Shown: positions 1 through 11,154 of the stretch, piece by piece
How positions within the stretch are numbered: position 1 is the first letter of the stretch
How the letters are laid out: each line of letters opens with the position of its first letter
Source of the DNA: Gnetum montanum
Lineage: Eukaryota > Streptophyta > Gnetopsida > Gnetales > Gnetaceae
Length of the DNA: 64,000 nt
Direction: 5' to 3'
NCBI GenBank assembly: GCA_015680685.1
Contig: MNCI01012686.1
Coordinates: 415,119 to 479,118 of the forward strand
Notes under the pieces: model-generated
Told to the model about the DNA's origin: nothing
The model's database searches: none
Seen by the model: only the letters and a program-made list of their open reading frames with translations
Program-made: the position numbers and the translations under genes

Positions 1-163
1 GAACAAATTCGCCTTTAACTGTCTTGGAGCCTATTACGCTCATTACGCTACCGTGCGTGATGGAGCGTAAACTTGTCCTTAGAACAAATTCGCCTTTAAC
101 TGTCTTGGAGCCTATTATGCTCATTACGCTGCCGTGCGTGATGGAGCGTAAACTTGTCCTTAG
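1..163. repeat. 81-bp tandem repeat, two copies
   Basis: The unit starting GAACAAATTCGCC at 1 recurs at 82 with only a few substitutions. Each unit holds an imperfect inverted repeat, TTACGCTCATTACGC against GCGTGATGGAGCGTAA. A third copy starts at about 162 but diverges at once. Confidence 0.9.
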
Positions 164-238
164 ACAGATTTGAGGCGCGTTCTCGCTCAACTTACGAATC
201 TTCGCCTGGGGTCGACCCGTAATTTTCACGGTGTTTCA
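1..238 (-). mobile_element. Right end of a Tat-like LTR, cut by the window edge
   Basis: The last 25 bases before 238 (ending GGTGTTTCA) closely resemble the right ends of element D's LTRs at 39221-39245 and 57002-57026. In that family this is the 5' end of an LTR read on the minus strand, starting TGAAACACC. The rest of the segment has no clear match to element D, so this would be a related family. No partner LTR or TSD can be seen because the segment runs off the window. Confidence 0.4.
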
Positions 239-821
239 CTGGGCATACCCACTTGAAGAGGTTAGGCTTTGGCTTATCTATCATCTGATGATCCTAAGTC
301 ATTTGGAGGTAGTCCTTAAATTTTTCAATGTTTTGTAATGTAAGTATATTTCTCTAAGGCATTTNGGAGGTAAAAGAAAAAGAAAAAAGAAAAGGCTTGT
401 GCTTCAACCGGTTGACCAATTATTTAACTAGTATTATGCTACCAAGAAATTTACACTTCCTCAGCCATTTTTAATTTTTTATCCTATTTTATCATGCCTT
501 AAAAGAATCCTTAGTAAAAAAATCTACTGTCATTACAATGAAAATTAAATTTTATGTAGATGTAGCAATTGAAAGTGTAAAATATGTCTAATATAGCATT
601 CAACCAAACTCTAATTTATTGAGGTGGAATTATCCACCTTGAATATTTTCTTGAGGAGGTTTTCAAGACTCATCAAGAACATATAAAAAACTTATAAATT
701 TTTTTGTAAACCTTTTTATGATTTTTTCGAAAAGTTAATAAATCATTTCTATTTCCATTTCCATTTCCATAAAATTAATGATAAGTTTTTTTAATCCAAA
801 ATTTTTAATGTGCAAGAGTTA
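239..821. other. Spacer without recognisable genes
   Basis: This is mostly AT-rich sequence with a purine-rich stretch near 370-395 and one ambiguous base at 365. I see no open frame with protein-like composition and no repeat ends. Confidence 0.6.
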
Positions 822-826
822 AAATG

Positions 827-2458
827 TGATTAAGTCAATTTTTCTTGGCCAATGATATCTACGATGTTGTTTATGAGATATCATAGCTCAATCTACGTCA
901 TCGTAGATCTAATATCGCGGGATGTGTGCAGCGTATAAATATAGCACTTAGGTGCATGATTTTGGATAAGTTTTCATTACACTAGCAGAAAAACTCTTAT
1001 AGTTGCATTCCGTAGTTAGCGATAGAGTGTATGCTTGCAATGTAGTATTGAGTGATTGTATGGTGTTTTTATTTAGGTGAATTGTACTTGGATGTAATTC
1101 ATGATCGACAATAAAGAGTGAGGTTACTTATCATCATTGCAACATCCACATAGTTTTCTTATGTTTACTTAGAATAAATTTTCCTCTTTTCCTAGATAAT
1201 CATTTACTTTACAAGCATTTTATTTTACATGTTAAAAGTAAGCGGTATGGATATGACTAGTTTTAAGTGCTAAGTGTAGTTATCTAGTAACCCAGTGGTA
1301 GTGTTGCTTGATTCACTTAGTAGTAATACCACTTGGTAATCCCAATGATGACTACAGGAGTCCAAAACATGTATGGTAGACTAGGATTGAATATCCATCG
1401 CATTAGGCTAAGATAGATTTACTTTCTTGCAATTACTTAGACTTAGGATTAAAAACTATTTTCATTTCATCATGTTTGCTAGGAGCAAGAATGGCCAAAA
1501 AATATCAGATATCATATATCTTATAGTGAGCTAAACCATAGATGATGAGCAGCGAGGTATCCTTATGCTCAACTATACGAATACAAGCGTGTATGCACAA
1601 TTTGGTCGAACTTCGTAGATGGACTAGTTGTGGCACCTAGACAGTTATACATTGATGGCAGTTCGCTATCTTCTCACCTGAACTAGTATTTGCTTTGTCA
1701 CATATGGTTTAGTCCAGAGTGAGGTGTCTGATGTGGTTGCTAACACTATGCTACTCCTAAAGATAATGAGAAATAATCTTGATTAAGGTAATAAGCAATA
1801 TGAAATAAAATCTAACCTAGCCTAAGTGTGATGAGCATCCATCCTCAATCATTTGTACGCATCTTGGACTTTGTGGACTATTTTTAGGATTACCAAGCGC
1901 ACATTACTCAAGCACTACTAGATACACTACTGGGTTACCAAGTAGTTACACTTAAATGTTCATGATTAAGACGTACTCATTTCGCATTAACAACAGGAAT
2001 AGTAAATGAAAATAAAAGAAATATTAACTAAGAAAATAACCATAAATAATAAATAATTAAAAAAAATTAAAAGCTAAGTGATTACTACAATGATGGAGTA
2101 ATCTCGATCTTTATTTTTGATTGTGTGTGTGTCCTAGTACGTCACACTCGAAGAAAGGTTCCGTACAATTACAAGCATCACACTGCAGGCATGCAATTGG
2201 GAAAAGGAACTGAAAATTAACTAAAAATTGACAAAAAGACTTGACCCTAAAGACTTATCAGCCAAAGACTCCTCCCTGTGCACCTAAGTGCTATATTTAT
2301 AGGCTAACATAGGAATCACGATATCGTGTACATGATATTGTATCCAGGTTGAGATATCAGGTACTCGATATCTTGTACTCGACTTGGATTACAATTTGGT
2401 TATGCATGAACACCTGTGACTTTTATGGTTGGGTGTTAGATTTCTCTATCACTTATCA
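827..2458 (+). repeat. 5' LTR of element A, enlarged by a nested reversed LTR
   Basis: Positions 827-1542 align with the first part of the 3' LTR from 14598. Positions ~2386-2458 align with its last part, including the shared phrase GGTTGGGTGTT. TATAAATA lies at 934-941, preceded by GATATC-rich sequence. An AATAAA signal lies near 1110. The LTR ends ...CTTATCA, next to the PBS. Confidence 0.88.
1543..2385 (-). mobile_element. Reversed solo LTR of the same family inside element A's 5' LTR
   Basis: From TGATGAGCAGCGAGG at 1543 the sequence matches the reversed LTRs at 26550 and 31917 for several hundred bases. It includes the phrase GGTTTAGTCCAGAGTGAGGT, a reversed TATA box near 2294 and GATATC palindromes. 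The expected right end (CTCATCA) and a duplicated target are missing, so the right boundary is approximate. About 85 bp of the host LTR present in the 3' copy is also missing here, suggesting a deletion across the junction. Confidence 0.75.
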
Positions 2459-2459
2459 T

Positions 2460-2477
2460 TGGCGATGTTACTAAGGA
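2460..2477 (+). promoter_or_regulatory. Primer-binding site of element A (Asp-tRNA type)
   Basis: One base after the LTR the sequence reads TGGCGATGTTACTAAGGA. From memory, the complement of the plant tRNA-Asp 3' end is TGGCGCCGTTGCCGGGGA. There are six differences, five of them C-to-T or G-to-A. Confidence 0.75.
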
Positions 2478-2602
2478 CAAGTTAATGTATGTTGAAAAAT
2501 TGATTTTATAGAGTTTGTTGTATTAACAACCCAAAGTTAAAATTCATAATCTTCTAATAACTCTAAAGTAAACATACTTAACTAAATGTATTAACCCACA
2601 AC

Positions 2603-5560
2603 ATGGCTTCAAACAAAGATACATCATCATCTGCCAAAGAGGCAAAAAGGGACAATGACAGAATCAGTGACGAAGAAGAATGGAGTATGCCAATGCAAGG
2701 AAGAAGCTCATATGTTCATCACAATCCTTATTATCCAAATTTTACTTTCATCTTTCACCAAGATGGGCAATTAAGCTAGAGAGATCTTCAAGGTAACATT
2801 GTTCTACCTCTAAAGTGCTTAGCACCCATCATGCTTTAGATAGCTCTAAGGGGCATGGATCTGAGTAAGCCACTTAATGAGTATCATGTGACCAAATACA
2901 TGACATGACCTTATTAGTTCACTAAGGAGCAAGTAAAGAGAGATGTTGCCATCGAAATTAACCATGTCCATAACAAAGGAAAGAAAGTCAACTCTCTTAT
3001 TATCTTAGAAGAGCTTGATGGTGATGCATTCATCGCTAAGCAACTCCACCAAAATCATGAATCCATTCGCAAACACCTATTATTTGATTAGAGGAACCTA
3101 TCAAAGTTCAACTATATTCCACTTGAGTAGAGACATCCAAGAGGGAGGTAATTAGCTCAAAGTATAAGCAAGAATTAAGGCGAAGAGTTTATGCTAGATC
3201 CTATAGAGAAGAATACTGGAGTCATGAAAGGAGGACAAGTTGACACTGTTCTCATATTGTCTCATCCTCATCGTCACAATCATCAATGAACTCTAATACA
3301 TCATCACTTGCCAAAGAGGCAAAAAGGGACAATGACAGAATCAGTGACAAAGAAGAATGAAGTATGCCAATGCAAGGAAGGTGCTCATATGTTCACCATG
3401 ATCATTATTATCCCAATTTTACTTTCATCTTTCACCAAGATGGGCAACTAAGTTGGAGAGATCTTCAAGGTAACATTGTTCTACCTCTAGAGTGCTTAGC
3501 ACCCATCATGTTTTAGATAGCTCTAAGGGGCATGAATCTAAGTAAGGCACTTAATGAGTATCATGTGACCAAACACATTACACAACCCTATCAGCTCATG
3601 GAGGAGAAAATGAAGAGAGATGTTGCCATGGAAATTAACCATGTCCATAACAAAGAAAAGAAAGTCAACTCTCTTATTGTCTTAGAAGAGCTTGATGGTG
3701 ATGCATTCATCATTGAAAAACTCCACCAAAATCATGAAGTCCATTCACAAACACCTATTATTCGATTGGAGTAACCTGTTAAAGTTCAATTGTATTCCAC
3801 CTGAGTAGAGACACCTAAGAGGGAGGCAATTGACTCAAAGTATAAGCAAGAATTAAGGCAAAGAGTTTATGCAAGATCCTACAGAGAAGAATAATAGAGT
3901 CATGAAAGGAGGATAAGCTAGCACTGTTCTCTTCCCATCTCATCCTCATCCTCATGATCATCAGTGGACTCTAATAGGAGGAGGCTAAGGTACCAAGATC
4001 ATGATAGGAAGGAGAGAAGGACTTGTGATCACCATGACTATCTCTTGAGGCACTCAAATGAGGAAGATGAAGATTATGAATGAAGAAGACACAAGGATAG
4101 GAGAGAAGACCAAGAATGATATGAGCATTGAAGGGGGTATCACTACAATTGAGCCAACAAACTAGATTACAATGATGAACCCCTATTGGCTACACGAAGC
4201 ATGATCAAAATTAGGGAAAATTTTTATATTTCAACTAGGCATGTTAGGGATAGCTGTATCAAATGGCTAGATGTGAATAACATGCCCAAATTTGAGGGTG
4301 GTTATAACGTTGATCCTCAACATTAACTTTAAGCATTCAACGATGTTTGCATCTTGCAAAGTATTGAAAGTGATTAGTAGAAATTGAAATTGTTCCCATG
4401 AACATTGGTGAAAGAAGCTAAAAGCTAGTATAGATCATTTGCACTAGAATCAATTAGAAGATGAAGTACCATGCTAGAGCTCTTTGATGATAAATATCAA
4501 ACTTATTCATGAGTGTCCAATTTGCGAAAACAAATCTAAGGATGGAAGCAAGGGACCCATGAATCCCTTGATGCGGTAATGGGTAGGTATTATTACTATT
4601 ACATAGATGCCTAGGCCATGAATTCTCACAATGAGAACAATTAAGGCACATTCTAGATGGATTATGGAACAAGACCAAAGAGATCCTTGGGGCTTATGCC
4701 CAAGGCAAACTATTTGAAATGATTGCCTATTGAGTATAGAGATTAATTGATCAAGTGGTAGAGGAGGAAGGCAAGTTAAGAAAGAGAGAATTAGTGGAAG
4801 AATATAATAGAGACATGTCTATTAAGAAAAGATATGCAAGAGTTTGCGATACCCAAGATGAAGAAACCTTAGATTAGGCAATTCAAAAGAAGACTCTACC
4901 AATTTAGAAATCTATAACTGACATTGCAGCAAAGGTAGAGAAAATGTGGGACTTAGTTGTTGAAAAATTTTCAATAGCATTGAAAATTGTGGAAGAGAGA
5001 ACAAAGAAATTCTTTGGCAAAGGAAAGGATAAGAAAAAGAAGAACGATTTTGGATGAAAAGGCAAAGTAGTTTTAGTGGCTAAGTGTTCAGACACAAGCT
5101 TCAAAGATGAGGAAGGATGTGCCGTATGCCAATACGAACATTCCAAAGGATGTTATCTAGTAATGGCACACTTACTAGAGATGAGGGCATATGCACTTAA
5201 TCCCAAATTTGTCAAGAAACAAATGCCAAAATGGTTATCTTATCTTCAAGGTAACTATAGGTAAACTTTCCAACCAATATACTATCCTAGTGGAGCCTAC
5301 CCACATCCATAGGAGCAATACTATCATGGGCCGTGTCACCACCACACCAACAATATCCATATCAGTAGCTAGACCCATATCGACACTATGTGTAATGTCC
5401 AATCTCTCTTGGTAATGCTGTTTAGATTCCACAATATTATCCCATTGAGTACCACAAACCAACATTACCAAGGATAGATTCAAACTCATACATGCATCCA
5501 TCCATAGCTGGTTCTTCCAATTAAGATCCAAATCCTCTCTTACTAGTGCCACCTCCTATC
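2603..5560 (+). pseudogene. gag: gag pseudogene of element A
   Basis: Gag forms the virus-like particle and binds the element's RNA. The first ATG after the PBS, at 2603, opens MASNKDTSSSAKEAKRD. The block PNFTFIFHQDGQL...RDLQGNIVLPL matches element B's gag. The central retrotransposon-gag domain is at about 4276-4800 (FEGGYN, KLKLFP, MLELFDDKYQTYS). A zinc knuckle of form CX2CX3HX3C is at 5118-5153 (CAVCQYEHSKGC). A Pro/Gln-rich tail follows. Stops fall where element B has Trp, Gln or Arg: WQ of NEWQKLKLFP is two TAGs, W of SWY is TAG and R of YSRVSN is TGA. The N-terminal part is duplicated in tandem. Confidence 0.85.
2612..3965 (+). repeat. 677-bp tandem duplication in element A gag
   Basis: CCAAAGAGGCAAAAAGGGAC occurs at 2634 and again at 3311, an offset of 677. 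The similarity runs through to AACTCTAATA at 3289 and the matching point at 3966. The copies are about 2612-3288 and 3289-3965. The first has extra stops and a lost start for the second unit. The duplication covers the N-terminal gag domain. Confidence 0.9.
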
Positions 5561-5979
5561 ATGTAGGGGGGAACTACTGTCATAATCACAATAGAAAAGT
5601 GATACAAGGATGGTTAACATGCAGGAGGATGTGATCATGTGTGAACCATAATCCAAGAAACAACCATTCTTCCAATTGAGTCTTGAGAAGATTCGAAGGA
5701 TGGTAATCACATCTACTTCCATTCCATCCTCATCCAATCCTCCAAAGAATAACAAACTTTCCTTTTCATTGAATGCTAATGTAATCATTATCATGCTTAC
5801 TCAGATAATCATCCATTGGATAAAGGTAGGAGTCCTTTCATAGAAGTGAATAGATCTGGGAAGTCCCTTAGTTTAGCTTCAAGTAGTAGGGTAGAAATCA
5901 TGCAAGGCTCTAGTTAATTCATAGGACATGTATTAGGTGAAGAATATACCACCATTAAAGAAGAGTAACATCCAGTTAG

Positions 5980-6310
5980 AGCTTGTAGACTAGTTGATCA
6001 GAGTTCCACTAGGACAAGTGGATGATGTGATTACCACCATCAGTGGTTGGTCTTACTTAGTATATTTTTCTAGTAATTCATGTTAGTAAAAATAAGGGAG
6101 AATTTTCAATTATCATGGAAAGGGCTTCACTTAGCACTGTCCTTGCTAAGCTTGGTATTCATGACTTGTCATTGGATATTTCCTAGGAAGATGAAGCTAG
6201 TATCAAAAAAAGATGTAGAGTTCCATGTATCACATATGGTGATAATGGGTGTAATTGTGTGCAGAGAATATGGGCCATTAAACAAAAATATACCTAGGCA
6301 TGCAATAAAT
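5980..6310 (+). pseudogene. Retropepsin-like protease remnant of element A
   Basis: Two frames together give PLGQVDDVITTISGWSY, then KNKGEFSIIMER and LGIHDLSLDIS. These align with the better-kept protease of element B (LGLVEDIVTTVCGWSY, KNEGEFPIIMGR, LRIHDLSLKIS). A frameshift lies near 6078. In Athila elements this domain cleaves the Gag-Pol polyprotein. The catalytic Asp region upstream (about 5900-5980) is too decayed to read. The stretch 5560-5980 between gag and this domain is degraded linker. Confidence 0.65.
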
Positions 6311-6785
6311 TTATAGAAGAAATATGTATGCAAAAATGTCTGTATGCGACAACCACATAACAAGAAGGCACCTAATGGTTGATCATTGATGAAGAAACTC
6401 AATCCAAGTACATGAAACCAGCTGAGAAAATTGTTAGTGCTAACATTGAATAGACTGATAAGCTAGAGAAATTAATGAAAAGACACTTCTACTCATGAAT
6501 AAGTCAAAAAGAAGAGACAGATTGGGGACAATTGGAGATCCTAGACATTATGGAGCCATAACTACTAGAACGAAAGGTCCTACTGGGAACAATAGAGTAT
6601 ACTTTCCTAAACAATAAGAAGTTGGTAATAATCAATGCTAACCTAAAATAGGAATAGAAGAGGAATTTTTTGGAAGAGATTAATAGATGGCCCACAACAT
6701 TCATGTGGTCTTATGATGAGATCATGAAAATTGATATGATAATTTAGCAACATCAGATATATACTGATCTAGTAATCAAACCACA

Positions 6786-8081
6786 ATGTTAAACCCAACG
6801 AAGGCTCAATCCCAAACTAAAGAAGTAGCTAAGAAAGAATTGGAGAACTTGCTAAAGGTAGGATTCTTCTATATTATTGTAGATAGTGAATGGGTTAGTC
6901 CCTTAGTAATTGTTCCAAAGAAGGAGGGTAAGTGGCATGTATGCATTGATTTCCAAATGTTGAATGTTGCTACCTTCAAGGATTACTTTCCTTTGCCATT
7001 TGTTGATCCAGTCCTAGATACCATTGTAGGACATAAGTATTATATTTTTTTGGATGGATATAGTGGATATAATTAGATCCACATTGCACCTAAAGATCAA
7101 GGAAAAATGACATTCACTAATCCATGGGGAACATTTGCCTACAAATAGATGCCCTTTGGTCCTTGTAATGCACCAACGACCTTCTAGATATTACTACTAA
7201 GCATCTTCTAAAAATAGATTGGAGATGACATCAAGGTATTCATGGATGATTTTTCAATATATGGGCTAGATTTCAAGCAAGCATTGGACCGGTTAGAGCA
7301 GGTATTGAAAAGATGTGTGGAAATCGATCTCAAGCTCAATTCACAGAAAAGCCACCTTATGATCTAGGATGGTATAGTGTTGGGGACATAAAATCTCTTA
7401 GAAAGGTATTGAGGTAGATCCTAAGAAAATTTGAGTCATTCTAAATATCACTTAAAAGCCACATACAATAAAAGATATGAGATTATTTTTGGGCTAGATA
7501 GGATATTATAGAATATTTATAGAGAATTTTTCAAAGATAGCAAAACTACTTGTGGAACTTACTAGGAAGGGTGCACACTTTAAATGGATAGAGTCACACA
7601 AAAAGGCATTTGAAGCTTTGAAGCACAAACTAGTTGAGACACCAATCCTTCAAGCTTTGGATTGTTGTAGGCCTTTTCACATCATCATTGATGCTTCTAA
7701 GTATGTGCTTGGTGTAGTATTAACATAACTAGATGATCAGAAGAGACCCTATTATATACACTATGCTAGTAGAAGCATCATTGGAGCATAATTGAATTAC
7801 ACCACAATGGAAAAGGAGTTGATGGCCATGGTATACGTGCTTGAAAAGTTTAGACATTATGTACTCAGGTATCAGATTTATGTCCATACTGATCATGGTA
7901 CCATTCGATTTCTCATGAATAAACCAGTGGTTAGTCTGAAAGTGATTAGATGGCTCGTTATCCTACAAGAATTTGACATCACAATGATCGATAAAAAGGG
8001 AATAGAAAATGTGTTAGCTAATCATTTATCAAGGCTAAAGTGGGATGCCCAAGGTCAAGTAGAACCTTTATCAATTCCTTA
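6786..8081 (+). pseudogene. Reverse transcriptase and RNase H pseudogene of element A
   Basis: RT copies genomic RNA to cDNA and RNase H removes the RNA. Visible RT blocks in order are KKELENLLKVGFFY, VPKKEGKWHVCIDF, FPLPFVDPVLD, FLDGYSGYN, GTFAYK.MPFGPCNAP and the catalytic box FMDDFSIYG at about 7240. The thumb GIVLG follows. RNase H starts near 7660 and includes YTTMEKELMAMVYVLEKFRHY and YVHTDHGTIRFLM at 7792-7950. SGYN and FMDDFS.YG are Athila-type rather than Tat-type. Several stops replace expected Gln codons: TAG after SGYN, and TAG in TTF.ILL. Frameshifts occur between blocks. Confidence 0.88.
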
Positions 8082-8289
8082 ATGAAAATTTGTTTATCAA
8101 AATAATAAAGGCAATCAATTCAACAAGGAAGCCATGGATAACAAAATATTTGATTTATCTATTAACACAAGAGCTTCTTGTTGATTGGAGTAAGAAACAA
8201 TGAGAACAATTCCTTCATAGATAAAAAAGATATATGGTAATCAATGGCAATATGTAAAAAATCTATGTAGATGGGCTAGTCATATGGTG

Positions 8290-9357
8290 TGTGCTAGAAC
8301 ATGACTAATAGAGAGTCTTATAGGACGTCCATGAAGGCCCATGTGGTGGCCACTATGTAGGGTGTAGAATGATACTCAAACTAATAATGGTAAGCTACTT
8401 TTGGCCTACATTGTCTAAAGATGCCCAAAAATTTGCACAATCTTGCGATAGATGTCAGAAGGATGGAGGAATAGTAGCTAGAATTAAAGGGCCATGGTAG
8501 TGGATAAAACTTTTGGAACCATTTGATATATGGAAAATTGATTTTATGGGAGCCATAATGTTGATGTCAAATGGAAAATCATATATAATCATGACTGTGG
8601 ATTATTATACTAAGTGGGTAGAGGTAGTAGTAGTTAAAGATTGTATAGCCAAGACTCCTATCGAATTCTTCCAATAGAATGTGATGAATAGATTTGGAAT
8701 ACCCAGACAACTCATATTTGATAATAGAACTCATTTTATAGGTGCTACCTTTAAGAAGCTCATGCAACAACTGGGGATTAACCATAAACCAACTACAACA
8801 TATCACCCTCAAGCTCATGGTCAAATAGAAGTTACTAATCGAGAAATCACCAAAATCTTAACTTGAATGGTTAGTAAGTTTAGGAAGGATTGGAGTACTA
8901 AACTTAATGATGCTCTATGGGCCTATAGGACATCATGGAAATTACCCATAGGATACTCGCCATACGAGCTAGTTTATGGAAGACTACCAATGCTTTCTAT
9001 TTAGGAAGAGCTTCAAACCTTAGCTAATGCTAATCAACTTGACCTTGATTTGAGCTTAGCCTAATGAGAATGTCTCATGAATATAAACCTTTTAGATGAA
9101 AATAAGCTTGTAGCACTAATGTATAATGAGCTACATAAGCATTACTCCAAACACAGGCATGACACATGGATAAGGAAAGTAATAATACAACCAGGAGATA
9201 AGGTCCTTTACTATAATCCCAATCATGTGTCACAAAAAGAAAAATTTCAAACACTTTGGGAAGGACCATATATTGTGAAAGGAACTTATCCATCAGGTGC
9301 CTTACACATATATCACCCATCCTACCCTCATAACCTCATTCTTGTTAACATCCAATA
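8290..9357 (+). pseudogene. Integrase pseudogene of element A
   Basis: Integrase inserts the cDNA into the genome. The N-terminal HHCC zinc domain spans about 8320-8460 (HEGPCGGH ... CDRCQ). The core holds Asp in WKIDFMG (~8540), Asp in IFDNRTHF at 8720 and Glu in GQIEVTNRE at 8828. The last two are 35 residues apart, the DD35E arrangement. The block [30 protein letters not shown] follows at about 8890. The C-terminal domain (9077-9357) has PGDKVLYYNP and LWEGPYIVKG. A few stops break the frame. Confidence 0.88.
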
Positions 9358-10983
9358 AGTTAACTTTTATCATGAACATTCCAAGGAATCTAACCAATCT
9401 GTTCAACTATCTTTCATCCATTCTCTCTTTCATTTAACCAATTATGATGATAGTCATGGGGGTGTCTATCTGGACACATAGGTACTTTACTGAACTTTTT
9501 AATTTCTTTTTACTTTTCCATTCTTTTATACTTTTCCATTTCTTAATAATTTCTTAATTCTTTGACATTTTTTCATTCTTTACAGATTTTTCATTGTTTA
9601 TATCTTTTTCCATTTTTACTATCTTTCTCATCTTTCTCATACTTTGTTGTCATTTTCTTTGTAAATATTTTTGATTGTTAATAAAACACACCAAGAATAA
9701 GGCAAGATGTAGTTAAATAAGATGAAAATTTTCCTATGTTATTAAGTCATAAGGAACTGATTATTGTATAGTGAGACCACAACATTTGTCCACCCACTTC
9801 ATTAATAAGAGGTTCTTACCATGACCAACAATGATATTCTTTCCATCATAAAACTAAGAATAAACTTGTGATCATTATGCTTGGATAGATAAGTGAAGAA
9901 TCAAGTGGAAATGTAAAAGGTGTGATATGAAGGGGATTTGTGGATCTTCTCAGATTGTTACTATGAGTTCTATCCTTTTGCTTAGGTTGTATTATATCCT
10001 TGTAGATCTAACAAACAATGGGAGTAAGAGTACAATAAAACTACCTTACCATGTCACTTGAAAGACATGTTACCCATGCCTAAAAGGTTGACATAGTTAA
10101 AAATAAGATCCATGCACAAAATAAATTTCCATAGGTCCTATTGGAAAGACATGTTACCCATGCTTGAAGGTAGGTGGCTTCTCAAAAATATAAAAAAAAT
10201 GATAAAAAAGTGTAATGAATAAACTCTTCCCTTGGAAAACTTTCCAAGTGATAATGCTTCTTGCAATGTTGATCGTCTTATGGTGGCGAATTTGAGAGGT
10301 GAGACAATGTGATGTCACTAGATGTGGTTTGGACTTGGTTTGAATCTTAGAAAAAAAGGTTAATGATGACCTTAACCACTAATAAAACACAAAAATTCAT
10401 TATGCTTATGGTATGACACCTTACATGCCAATTTCTGCAATCCCTTCTAAGTCCACCTCATCTCACTATTCAAATAATCATAACTTATGATTTTGTGTAG
10501 CATAGTGAAATTTTTTCAATGCGGTGATACTAACATGTGTGTTTTACTAAATAAGTATGCATTACATTCAACTCCTTAAGTGCATTAGAACACTTTTAGG
10601 TGTGGTTATACAAGGGCACTAAGGGTTGGAGCTTGCTTTGGGGAGGACCCACTTGTACAACTATTGTATCTTATACCTGGAGAGAAAATCCACATCATCT
10701 TGTATCTTTCAAAATACTGAATAACTTAATAAAAACCTTTAATAATCATCTTGAACTCCAATTGGACACTAAAACTTCATCACCCATTTCTTATCCATCC
10801 AAAACACTTAATAAACTTTCATAACTTGAGATTCCTTATTTATGCACTTTGTATGCTAAATTCTTGAAAAATATGCATCATTCATAACCCAAGATCCTCT
10901 AGACATGTTGCATATCTTCTAGACATCTCAACTAACTCATTTTCTTTCAAGAAAAATCAATGAAAAATTTGAAATTTTCTAGT
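9358..10983 (+). other. Non-coding region of element A downstream of pol
   Basis: A short frame after integrase ends near a purine-rich AGTCATGGGGG at 9452. A pyrimidine-rich stretch lies at 9490-9670. The phrase AAAGACATGTTACCCATGC occurs twice (about 10083 and 10147). A block at 10605-10655 (CTTGCTTTGGGGAGGACCC) also occurs in element B (22485) and reversed in element C (28375). The shared blocks show that the three elements have a common 3' region. I find no gene here. Confidence 0.65.
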
Positions 10984-11074
10984 GTGATATTGTAGCTTTG
11001 ATATCAGATCACCTCTAATATCATATCTCTAATATCAGATCTATGATATCTCTTATAAGAAAAGTATATATAGT
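10984..11074 (+). promoter_or_regulatory. U3-like GATATC cluster with TATA-like sequence upstream of ORF3
   Basis: Within 90 bp there are repeated GATATC or near-GATATC units followed by TATATATAG. This is the same arrangement as the U3/TATA part of the family's LTRs (for example 14630-14731). It lies about 500 bp before the first clear ORF3 frame. It could be an internal promoter for ORF3 or a fragment of a nested LTR. No LTR ends are visible around it. Confidence 0.4.
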
Positions 11075-11154
11075 GCAAGGGAGGTAGCAAACTTTTCATT
11101 TCTAACTTTTGAAGCTAAGAAACTTTTTTCCATTTTTTCTTCTGAACTAAGAGC

